DNA of 53,839 nucleotides, taken from the NCBI GenBank assembly GCA_050732775.1, contig JBOHRN010000015.1:1-53839 (forward strand), written 5' to 3'. This DNA is from JBOHRN01 sp050732775. GTDB lineage: Bacteria; Gemmatimonadota; Gemmatimonadetes; Longimicrobiales; Longimicrobiaceae. Under the pieces are notes generated by a model. The model made no database searches, had not been told where the DNA came from, and was given only the letters and a program-made list of their open reading frames with translations. Of the stretch, positions 34,030 to 41,815 are shown one piece after another. Each line of letters starts with the position of its first letter. The stretch's first letter is position 1. Made by a program: the position numbers and the translations under genes.

Positions 34030-35121
34030 GTGAAAAGGGTGGAAGTCGAGGGGGTAGACCCCGTCCCGCCGGCCGCCCAGATCGGACCTCTGCGCGAGCT
34101 CGCCGATAGTCTCGTAGACTGGGGGGTGTGGGAAGAAGCGTGGGACGCCTACCGGCTCCTCTTCCGGGCGGCGCTCTGCCACGCCGACCTCCCCGCCGCC
34201 GCCGACGCCACGCGCGGGGAGGCCCGCGCCCGCCAAGGCGCGGGCCGCTACCAGGAGGCGCTCGAGTTGGCCGAGCTGAGCTATGAGCTCTCCCAGCGCG
34301 CAGAACTTCCGCTCGCCTCCTCGCGCGCCCTCAACGTGCTGGGGAGCGTCCACCTCTCCCGGCAGGAGCTCGAGCTGGCCACGGCGGCCTTCGAGCAAGC
34401 CCGCGAGACCGCCGCCCAGGCGGGCGACGACACCGTGGTCGCTTTCGCCTGCCAGAACCTCGGCGTGGTCGCCAATATCCGGGGTAAGCTGCGCGAGGCG
34501 CGGGCCTTTTACCTGGAGGCGGTCGCCGCCTTTACCCGCGTAGGCGCCCACCCCGGCACGGCCGTGGTCCAGAACAACCTCGGCATGGTGTGCGCCGACT
34601 TGGGCGACCACGCCGAGGCTGTGCAGCACTTCGACCGCGGTGTCGAGCTCGCCGAAGGGATCGGCAACCAGCCCCTCCTCGCCCGGCTGCACGCCAACCG
34701 GGCCGAGCCCTTCATCCATTTGGGCGAGACAGAGAAAGCCCGCGCCGACCTCGATACCGCTCTGCGGGTCGCCCGGCGGGTGGAGGCCGGCGACGTGGAA
34801 GCGGCCGCGTACCGGCTGCGGGGTGTCATCGCCCGCCTGGGGGGCGACCTCGCGGCGGCGGAGCGGTGCCTCGAGCGCGCCCTGGAGATCGCGACGGAGG
34901 GCGGCCACGAGCTCGAAAGGATCGAGACGCTGGGCGGCCTCGCCACGATTCGCCGGGCTCAGGGACGGGCCGGAGAGGCACGCGAGCTGCTCCTGGAGGC
35001 CCGCGCAGGCTTCGTCGCGCTGGGAGCCGAGCGCGACGTGCGCCGGCTCGACGGCGTGCTGGAGGAGTGGGACCTTCCGGCGGCCGCGGGTGGAAACGCC
35101 ACGCCGGTTGAAATGGGGTAG
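34030..35121 (+). CDS. Tetratricopeptide-repeat protein
   Basis: A 363-residue helical protein consisting almost entirely of TPR units. Repeats are seen as GRYQEALELAELSYELS, RQELELATAAFEQARE, GKLREARAFYLEAVAAF, GDHAEAVQHFDRGVELA, GETEKARADLDTAL and GDLAAAERCLERALEIA, spaced by about 40 residues, the CHAT/kinesin-light-chain-like form. There is no signal peptide. It starts at a GTG (34030) with a weak ribosome-binding site directly after the lipoprotein gene, which suggests translational coupling. TPR arrays mediate protein binding; no enzyme domain is present, and the partner is unknown. Confidence 0.85.
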   Translation: MKRVEVEGVDPVPPAAQIGPLRELADSLVDWGVWEEAWDAYRLLFRAALCHADLPAAADATRGEARARQGAGRYQEALELAELSYELSQRAELPLASSRALNVLGSVHLSRQELELATAAFEQARETAAQAGDDTVVAFACQNLGVVANIRGKLREARAFYLEAVAAFTRVGAHPGTAVVQNNLGMVCADLGDHAEAVQHFDRGVELAEGIGNQPLLARLHANRAEPFIHLGETEKARADLDTALRVARRVEAGDVEAAAYRLRGVIARLGGDLAAAERCLERALEIATEGGHELERIETLGGLATIRRAQGRAGEARELLLEARAGFVALGAERDVRRLDGVLEEWDLPAAAGGNATPVEMG

Positions 35122-35181
35122 ACTTGCCGGGGGGTGGCGCGACGCCTTTCGGCTCGATAGTTTTGGAGCGACAACGAAGAA

Positions 35182-35273
35182 CCGCCAGGGGTACCCGTCT
35201 CTCCGAGGTAAGAGAGCCGGGTTGAGAGAGTCCCTTGGAACCTGATCCGGATCGTACCGGCGTAGGGAGGCGG
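35182..35273 (+). promoter_or_regulatory. TPP riboswitch (THI element)
   Basis: The RNA leader of thiC carries the conserved thiamine-pyrophosphate aptamer: CAGGGGTACCC, the TTGAGAG bulge, the core GAACCTGATC and CGGCGTAGGGA, closed by a P1 stem of CCGCC (35182-35186) with GGCGG (35269-35273). The usual CTGAGA is TTGAGA here. The region from 35274 to the ribosome-binding site (AAGGAG at 35330) is about 60 bases and could fold as the expression platform. Thiamine pyrophosphate should repress thiC. Confidence 0.92.
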
Positions 35274-35341
35274 CGCGGACGAGTTAGCCCACCCGCGGTG
35301 TTACCTCCGGATCGTCTCGCTCATCCAGCAAGGAGCAGGAG

Positions 35342-36961
35342 ATGATCGCACCTTCCAAGACCCGCACTCCGGTCGTCGCGGGCGACTACGGAGACGCCTT
35401 TCCCAACTCACGCAAGGTGTACCTAGAGGGCCCGCGCGGGGTCCGCGTACCGATGCGCGAGATCGCGCTCTCGGGCGGCGAGCCGCCGCTCCGGGTCTAC
35501 GATACCAGCGGCCCCCAGGGCATCGACGTGCGCCAGGGGCTAGCGCCGCTCCGCAAGGAGTGGATCCGGACGCGGCGCGGCACTACACCCGTCACGCAGA
35601 TGCACTACGCCCGCAAGGGCGAGATCACCCCGGAAATGGAGTTCGTGGCGCTGCGCGAGCAGATGGACGCCGACTTCGTGCGGAGCGAGGTCGCCCGCGG
35701 CCGCGCCATCATCCCTGCCAACATCAACCACCCCGAACTCGAGCCGATGATCATTGGCCGCAACTTCAAGGTCAAGATCAACGCCAACATCGGCAACTCG
35801 GCGGTGCGCTCCTCGATCGACGACGAGGTCGAGAAGCTGCGCTGGGCTACGCTCTGGGGTGCCGATACCGTGATGGATCTCTCGACCGGCAAGAACATCC
35901 ACGAGACGCGCGAATGGATCCTGCGCAACTCGCCGGTGCCGATCGGAACAGTCCCCATCTACCAGGCGCTCGAGAAGGTGGGCGGCGCACCCGAGGAGCT
36001 GACCTGGGAGCTGTATCGTGACATACTGATCGAGCAGGCCGAGCAGGGGGTGGACTACTTTACCGTCCACGCCGGCGTGCTGCTGCGCTACATCCCCATG
36101 ACTGCCGAGCGGATGACGGGGATCGTCTCGCGCGGTGGCTCGATCATCGCCAAGTGGTGCCTGGCGCACCACCAGGAAAGCTTTCTGTATACGCACTTCC
36201 GCGAGATCTGCGAGATCATGGCCGCCTACGACGTGAGCTTCTCGCTGGGCGACGGACTGCGCCCCGGCTCCATCGCCGACGCCAACGACGAGGCCCAGTT
36301 CGCGGAACTCAAAACGCAGGGCGAACTGAACAAGATCGCCTGGGAGTTCGAGGTGCAGACCATGAACGAGGGGCCGGGGCACATCCCCATGCACCTCATC
36401 CGGGAGAATATGGAGAAGCAGCTCGAGTGGTGCGACGAAGCGCCCTTCTACACGCTCGGCCCGCTCACCACCGACGTCGCTCCCGGCTACGATCACATCA
36501 CCAGCGCCATCGGCGCGGCGCAGATCGGCTGGTACGGCACCGCCATGCTCTGCTACGTGACGCCCAAGGAGCACCTGGGGCTGCCCAACCGCGACGACGT
36601 CAAGACCGGAGTAGTTACATATAAGGTTGCCGCCCACGCCGCCGACCTCGCCAAGGGGCACCCGCGCGCGCAGGAGTGGGACGACGCCATCAGCAAGGCC
36701 CGCTTCGAGTTCCGCTGGAGGGACCAGTTCAACCTGGCGCTCGACCCCGTCACCGCGCTGGCGTACCACGACGAAACTCTGCCGGCCGAGGGCGCCAAGG
36801 TGGCCCACTTCTGCTCCATGTGCGGGCCCAAGTTCTGCTCGATGAAGATCACGCAGGACGTGCGTGACTACGCGGCGAGGCAAGCGGGGATGGCCGAGAA
36901 GAGTGCCGAGTTTCGCGAGCAGGGGAGCGAGATCTACGTGCCGACAAACTCCAGTCTTTGA
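35342..36961 (+). CDS. thiC: Phosphomethylpyrimidine synthase ThiC
   Basis: A 539-residue radical-SAM enzyme that converts aminoimidazole ribotide to hydroxymethylpyrimidine phosphate in thiamine biosynthesis. The family regions GIDVRQGLAPLRKEWI, ITPEMEFVALRE, TVHAGVLLRYIPMT, SRGGSIIAKWCLAHHQES and TMNEGPGHIPMH are intact. The C-terminal CSMCGPKFCSMKI carries the 4Fe-4S cluster Cys residues (CxxCxxxxC). It is preceded by a TPP riboswitch. The ATG at 35342 has AAGGAG about 7 bases upstream. No other thi gene is in the window. Confidence 0.98.
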   Translation: MIAPSKTRTPVVAGDYGDAFPNSRKVYLEGPRGVRVPMREIALSGGEPPLRVYDTSGPQGIDVRQGLAPLRKEWIRTRRGTTPVTQMHYARKGEITPEMEFVALREQMDADFVRSEVARGRAIIPANINHPELEPMIIGRNFKVKINANIGNSAVRSSIDDEVEKLRWATLWGADTVMDLSTGKNIHETREWILRNSPVPIGTVPIYQALEKVGGAPEELTWELYRDILIEQAEQGVDYFTVHAGVLLRYIPMTAERMTGIVSRGGSIIAKWCLAHHQESFLYTHFREICEIMAAYDVSFSLGDGLRPGSIADANDEAQFAELKTQGELNKIAWEFEVQTMNEGPGHIPMHLIRENMEKQLEWCDEAPFYTLGPLTTDVAPGYDHITSAIGAAQIGWYGTAMLCYVTPKEHLGLPNRDDVKTGVVTYKVAAHAADLAKGHPRAQEWDDAISKARFEFRWRDQFNLALDPVTALAYHDETLPAEGAKVAHFCSMCGPKFCSMKITQDVRDYAARQAGMAEKSAEFREQGSEIYVPTNSSL

Positions 36962-37031
36962 CATGCCTCAAACGCGTATTTACATTGGAACGAGGATCGC
37001 GATCAGCATGCTCCCAACAAAGGAGGACACG

Positions 37032-37189
37032 ATGGCCGCAAGCGTGGAAGCGGCGCGATTCACCAGGGCGACGGCGCGGCCGTGCTCTTCGTGGACGAGG
37101 GGGCCAGTCCTCAGCAGGTCGAAGCCCTCGCCATGATCTTTTCCGGCCAGGCCGGCGGCATGCCCTGGGAGGTGATCGCCGGAACGTCA
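37032..37189 (+). pseudogene. DUF1326 protein fragment
   Basis: A clear AAAGGAGG site and ATG (37032) introduce a frame that ends after 34 codons. Shifted by two bases, the adjacent frame encodes VLFVDEGASPQQVEALAMIF followed by SGQAGGMPWEVIAG, a conserved part of DUF1326 proteins. The start and the core are out of frame with each other, and everything after the core is missing where the DUF3179 gene ends. This is a gene collapsed by internal deletion and truncation. Confidence 0.6.
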
Positions 37190-38323
37190 CGGCGACCAGA
37201 GCTCGGTGTCCGGCCGGAACACGATCCAGGCGAACCAGAAGTGGTTCCCGTGCGGCACGGCGCGCAGCCGTTGGCCGCGGAGCGGGCCTTCGACCGCCCG
37301 CCCCGCCAGATCCCAGCGGCTGCCGGTCTCGCGGTCCTGAAAGCCGCCTTCCGCGCCGCGAAAGGTGAGCGTCCGGTCACTCAGGCGGCGATCGAAGGTC
37401 GCAGTCTGCCCCACGTCGCGTCCCTGCGAGATGTCGCTCCGGTCCAGCGCGCTCGCCGCTCCCCCCTGCCAGAAGACGACAACCGGAGTGCGCCCGATCT
37501 CAGCGTTGACCACACGCTCGCTGCGTAGGGTCTCGATAGAAACCGCCCAGCCTTCTGCGGCGTCGATCGCGACCATCCGCTGCATGGCGGGCAGCCGTGG
37601 GTCCGTATCTCCACGGAAGAAGCGGAGAATCGGTGAGTTGTTCCGGTCGTCATAGCCGACGTAGGGGTTGTGGCCATAGTCCCGTACGTGGCCGGTGTTG
37701 CGGGAGAGGACCTCCAGGTTCGGGTAGGTTTCGCGGGCAGTCTTCCAGGCCAACGTAGTCTGCGGTACGAACTCGAGCTTGGTGCCGGTCAGCTCGCCGA
37801 CGATCGCCTCGCCGGTGGCCTGCTGCCACCAAGTCTCGGTCTGCCGGTCGTACATCACCAGGTCCGAGTGGCGCAGCCGGCCGGTGGTGCCGAAGTCGAA
37901 CAGCCGGTCGTCCACCCGCCGGTCGAAGACCAGCGCGGTGTTGCACAGTGGGCAAAAGGTGGCCGCCACCGGGAGGCCGCCGACCACGTCGTTGACGATC
38001 TCGTGCCAGATCAGGATCGCCAGCGGGTATGCCTTAGCCTGATCGCCGTGCTCGACCACCATCACCGGGTCACGGTCCTCGAGCCAGCGGTCGGCCTCCC
38101 GGAGGCTCTCGAAGCGCGGCTGGTCAATGGCCGGGATGCCGTCCTTGGGCGGGCCGCCGGAGACGATCTCTTCCAGCGGCACAGAATGCTTCGAGAAGTC
38201 CGTCCTCCACTGCTCGCCGCCGGCGATGCGGGCAGCGGCCGCATCGGGTGGGGTCTGCTGGGCATCGCACACGGAAACGCTCCAGGCGAGAGATAGCAAC
38301 AGCGCCAACTTCACGACTTTCAT
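37187..38323 (-). CDS. DUF3179 domain protein
   Basis: A 378-residue exported protein. The signal peptide covers residues 1-21 (KLALLLSLAWSVSVCDAQQ). The DUF3179 domain is recognised by IPAIDQPRFES, MVVEHGDQAKAYPLAILIWHEIVND, the near-invariant TFCPLCNTALVFDR and FGTTGRLRHSDLVMYDRQTETWWQQATG. The paired Cys in CPLC could bind metal or form a disulfide. The domain is common in marine and soil bacteria and has no known biochemistry. The ATG at 38323 is preceded by an AGAGGG site. A DUF1326 scrap abuts its 3' end. Confidence 0.87.
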   Translation of the reverse strand: MKVVKLALLLSLAWSVSVCDAQQTPPDAAAARIAGGEQWRTDFSKHSVPLEEIVSGGPPKDGIPAIDQPRFESLREADRWLEDRDPVMVVEHGDQAKAYPLAILIWHEIVNDVVGGLPVAATFCPLCNTALVFDRRVDDRLFDFGTTGRLRHSDLVMYDRQTETWWQQATGEAIVGELTGTKLEFVPQTTLAWKTARETYPNLEVLSRNTGHVRDYGHNPYVGYDDRNNSPILRFFRGDTDPRLPAMQRMVAIDAAEGWAVSIETLRSERVVNAEIGRTPVVVFWQGGAASALDRSDISQGRDVGQTATFDRRLSDRTLTFRGAEGGFQDRETGSRWDLAGRAVEGPLRGQRLRAVPHGNHFWFAWIVFRPDTELWSP

Positions 38324-38435
38324 CGGCCCTCTTTGCAGTGGTGTGGAATGAGGGTGCCGTCTCACCAACCCGTCCGACCCGCGGGATGTTCCCATCCTCA
38401 CCCGTGGTACCCACCAATGGGCTCCGCGGCGGTTC

Positions 38436-38852
38436 GTGCAGAGCCACGAGCGGTCACCTGTGGGGTGGCACGGGCGCGATGAGGCCGGGGAACCTTCGCG
38501 CACGGGTCTGTTCAGCGCTCCGGGCCTGCTCCGGCTGTGGGGCGTGGTCCAGAGCGCGATCGGCGGGCTGATGATCGTGGGGCTGCTGCGTCGCTGGGTA
38601 TATCCCGCCGTGATTATCATCAACGGCGCGAGCATGCTGGGCGTCTGGCGCTCGATCGTCGATCCGTGGGGATGGGTACTCGAGGGCACCAACGTGCTCT
38701 TCTTCCCCTCTCTCATCATTTTCGCCGCGAGCCTGCTGCTCTGGGCGTTCCGCGATGTGGAGGGCTACGCGCTCGATCGCGATGCGGCAGGCCATCCGGC
38801 CGGTGGTGCGGAATACGGGCCGCACTCTCGTGGGGCATCATTCCTCGAGTAG
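38436..38852 (+). CDS. Small membrane protein, probably N-terminally truncated
   Basis: A 138-codon frame with three hydrophobic helices: LLRLWGVVQSAIGGLMIVGLL, YPAVIIINGASMLGVW and VLFFPSLIIFAASLLLWAF. The pattern of helix, short loop with WRSIVDPWGWVLEG and helix looks like a genuine membrane protein. The first 25 residues are polar and lack a convincing start or ribosome-binding site, so the original N-terminus may be lost. The C-terminal tail overlaps the region antisense to a transposase remnant. Family not recognised. Confidence 0.42.
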   Translation: MQSHERSPVGWHGRDEAGEPSRTGLFSAPGLLRLWGVVQSAIGGLMIVGLLRRWVYPAVIIINGASMLGVWRSIVDPWGWVLEGTNVLFFPSLIIFAASLLLWAFRDVEGYALDRDAAGHPAGGAEYGPHSRGASFLE

Positions 38853-38865
38853 GATGTGGAGATGC

Positions 38866-39174
38866 CAGGGGATTGAGGGCCGACCCGAAGCGGTGCAGGA
38901 AGGACACGGCGCCGAGGCGGGCGTCGGGCCCCGCACCGGGACTGGTGCGGCGGAGCCGGGTACGGATGGCGCGGAGCAGGATGCGCAGGATCGCGCCGGT
39001 CAGCTCGGCATCGTGGGGCAGATAGGGGCGCAAGCGTTTCGGCAGGGAGAGCACCCACTGGCGGAGCGGGACGGGCGGCAGGACGGCGTCGTTCAGATGG
39101 GCGGCCACCTCCACCATGCGGCGGGCACTGCACGAGGGGCGGCCCGGGACGCGGGCGCCAGGGGCCGGCGTCAC
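38866..39174 (-). mobile_element. IS91-type (Y2) transposase remnant
   Basis: A fragment of about 103 residues matching the middle of IS91-family transposases: CSARRMVEVAAHLNDAVLP, then VPLRQWVLSLPKRLRPYL, ELTGAILRILLRAIRTRL and GAVSFLHRFGSALNP. In intact elements the next residues form the His-hydrophobic-His motif of the rolling-circle nuclease, but here the frame diverges at once (ASPHPTRGM). Upstream parts of the zinc-ribbon domain are also missing. No terminal repeats are visible. It is therefore a dead scar of an insertion element. Confidence 0.68.
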
Positions 39175-39343
39175 CGCCCCATGGACAGGTCAGATTTCAG
39201 CACGTCAAGCGCGATCCGAGTGTGCGGTCAGTTGCAGACCCGTTCTCAGTCGGGCTTACCAGAACGTGGGCCGCGAAGTCCTCTCGCGGATCGCCTCCGA
39301 CGTGGGTAGAGGCGTTCCGCGGCTACGCGCACCTCAAAGCCGA

Positions 39344-40144
39344 CTAACTCAGGATGTGGCGTTTGGTACCGACCAGAACCACGTATCCCAGGGACGAGCT
39401 GACCCGTCTCATGCGTGGCATCAGCCACGCCATCTTCCGCAGGTAGGCCGTCCGACTGAACATCCGTGCCATCATAGACATCAAACTGCTGAGCCCTTCA
39501 TCACGCAGCATACCGCGGGCCGTCATCATTTCGAATGGCCCCGTTGTGACCTGCAGCGCGTCGAGGCCGGCTGTCCGGTATAGGTCCAGCCAGTCCTCAG
39601 CCGTATCGAAACGGATGCCCGGACAAACCTCGCCCTCAAAGATCCGACGTACTTCGTCCGTCGGCGGCTTACGATAGATGAACTCGTGCTCTAACACCCG
39701 GCCGCCGGGGCGGCACACCCGGACGACCTCGCTGGCGGCACGCGGGCGGTCGACGAACATGGTGACCGCTTCGACGACCACCCGATCAAAGGCGGCGTCG
39801 GAAAAGTCTAGGGCCTGGATATCTCCCGAAGCAATGGTGACCTCCGATGTGAGGCGCGCCGCACGGACATTCGCCGCGGCGCGCGTGAGCATCAGTGGGT
39901 CGATGTCAACGGCGGTAACGTGGCAGCCGAACTCCCGGGCGATATCGATCGCGGTCGTACCGACGCCGGCTCCTACATCGAGCACCCGTTGACCACGCTC
40001 GAATCCGGCGAGGCCGAACATCTCGGCCGTCGATCGCCTTCCACCAGGATGGATGACCTTCTTCCCCAGCAGCGCCATGAAGGCATACGGATCAATGCGT
40101 TCAACCTCACGATCCAGGAGGGCGTGCGTGTTGATCCCTGTCAT
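39344..40144 (-). CDS. Class I SAM-dependent methyltransferase
   Basis: A 266-residue methyltransferase. Motif I is VLDVGAGVGTTAIDIAREFG (about residues 54-73), motif II is VTAVDIDPLML, then SGDIQALDFSDAAFDRVVVE, followed by VCRPGGRVLEHEFIY. The C-terminal part (LSSLMSMMARMF, RKMAWLMPRM) is hydrophobic and may help membrane association or substrate binding. The substrate is unknown. The surrounding 39.2-41.2 kb stretch is visibly less GC-rich than the rest and holds broken genes, so this gene may have arrived by transfer. The ATG at 40144 was chosen; AGGTG lies 5 bases upstream. Confidence 0.85.
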   Translation of the reverse strand: MTGINTHALLDREVERIDPYAFMALLGKKVIHPGGRRSTAEMFGLAGFERGQRVLDVGAGVGTTAIDIAREFGCHVTAVDIDPLMLTRAAANVRAARLTSEVTIASGDIQALDFSDAAFDRVVVEAVTMFVDRPRAASEVVRVCRPGGRVLEHEFIYRKPPTDEVRRIFEGEVCPGIRFDTAEDWLDLYRTAGLDALQVTTGPFEMMTARGMLRDEGLSSLMSMMARMFSRTAYLRKMAWLMPRMRRVSSSLGYVVLVGTKRHILS

Positions 40145-40323
40145 CGATCACCTGCCCTGGGGAAACGTTCGACTACAATCGTAGCCGCCTGACTCCATTC
40201 GGTGTAAGCTGCAGGCAACACCAGCTGCTTCACATCCGAACTGCAATACGAGTTCTCACCAGATTCCTCGGCTCTGAGTGATCTGTCTCACAGCTTCACA
40301 CCCCGGTCATACCACGCGCAGGT

Positions 40324-41148
40324 TCAGTCGTACTGAACAACGCGGTAGCCGATCAGCCAAGGTTCATCGTACTCACCGAACTGGATCCCGACAGCCATGT
40401 TGGAAGTCATCGCCTGGATGCTTACGCCCTCGGGAACCCTGAGCTGCCCACGGTACTCGCCACTTCCGTCGATCCCGTTGGGCCGAACATGCCCTCCCTT
40501 GTGAACGGCTCGGGGCGTTGACGATCTACCCATAGCTCACCCGCGGCCCCTACGATCATCCGGCCGATTGCATGGAGACGCGGCGGCGGAGGAGCATGCG
40601 CGATTGCTGCGTGCGCCATCTCCACGCCCCGAGGCGAGGGGCCCGTACCCATCTCGGAAGGCGACGGCTCCAGCGGCTCAACTGCGTGGCAGACCTGGCG
40701 TACCGGGTTGTCGTCGGCATCACGAATGAGAATCCGGTAGGTGCCGTCGGCTGCGCTGACAGCCGTCCAGCCGTTCGCCCCGAATGCGATCGTGGAATGT
40801 GCTGCGCCAGGTTGGATGAAGTTCGAGTGCCCCCGTCAGCGTGATCATCCGTACCGGCTCGAAAATGAGCGTGTCGGTCACCCCTGACATGGGTCGGAAC
40901 CGGGATACCGCGAGCCAGGTGGAATCTGCATTGTGAGCTGCCTGCAGCGGCTGCCTTAGAATAACGCCCCGCTCGGCAGTGACAGCGACGAACCCGATTT
41001 CTCCGGAAGCGACAACTGGTGTGATGAAATCCGGCGAGATACTTACGTCTTCAGCCGCGACGGTGGCATCCACGTAGGAAGAGACTTTCGCCTGCTCGAT
41101 ATCAAATACCAGTAACGTGTCCCCTGACCATGTAGCTGTGACGGGCAT
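40324..41148 (-). pseudogene. Frameshifted beta-propeller gene
   Basis: Three overlapping minus-strand frames together make one six-bladed-propeller-type protein. The first (from 41148) reads TWSGDTLLVFDIEQAKVSSY and SISPDFITPVVASGEI. It breaks near 40801-40830, where the story continues in another frame as STIAFGANGWTAVSAADGTY. A second break near 40470-40510 moves to QLRVPEGVSIQAMTSNMAVG with a typical closing strand ending in VVQYD. At least two frameshifts plus a missing N-terminus show that it is inactive. Confidence 0.55.
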
Positions 41149-41815
41149 TGTGAGCTCCCCGAGGGATAGGAGGTTCAACCCACCTTTTCGTCGTCGACCC
41201 AAGGTGGGGCGGCGTGCTCGCCGGGGCAAGGCTGCTGTGGACGGGCGTCGATGGATGGCGGTGAGGGCTTGGGGCCATGGCGGGTTGGGACGAAGCACGG
41301 CGGGGGAGCAGGCGGCGGCGCGTGGTGCGGCCGTACCCGCTACGGCAACGCCGCCGTCGCCCCCTGCGGCCCCGGGATTGTTCCGATTCCCTTGGCCAGC
41401 AGCGGCCGGCTCATCTTATCGCCCCTGCGCTGAAGCCGAACCGCGCGCGAAGGTGTCGCCCATCCCGTTAAGGATAGTAGACCGCCGCACTCACCGCGGC
41501 AAGCTCACTGCAGCCACCGGTGGCCTTGCATCGCTCCGGTACGTTAAAGTGCCTGCGGCAGCGCCTCTTGCGTTTGCCCTGGCGATAACGTTTATTGCAA
41601 TATGCAGCGGTTCGAACGCACGTTCCGCTGAAGCCGTTGCGGCGGGGAAGCAGGTTGTCACATACACGGCAACCCAGCCGTTGATACCTGCGGGCGACGA
41701 CGCCCCGGTTGGGGCGTCCCAAGCCGCGGCCACCTTACCCCTGAGACGAAAGGAGGACCGGCCATTCGAAGTAGCAGCGCGGATCGCTTTCATTCCTCAA
41801 TCCACGGAGGCAACC
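41149..41815 (+). other. 667-base intergenic region upstream of the second SusC gene
   Basis: I find no confident gene here. One plus-strand frame stays open through the whole stretch in frame with SusC. Its last third looks like an exported peptide start (AAAPLAFALAITFIAICS), but has no ribosome-binding site and no recognisable family. The stretch from 41480 to 41640 is AT-richer than the flanks and probably contains the SusC promoter, though I could not choose a convincing hexamer pair. Confidence 0.3.
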
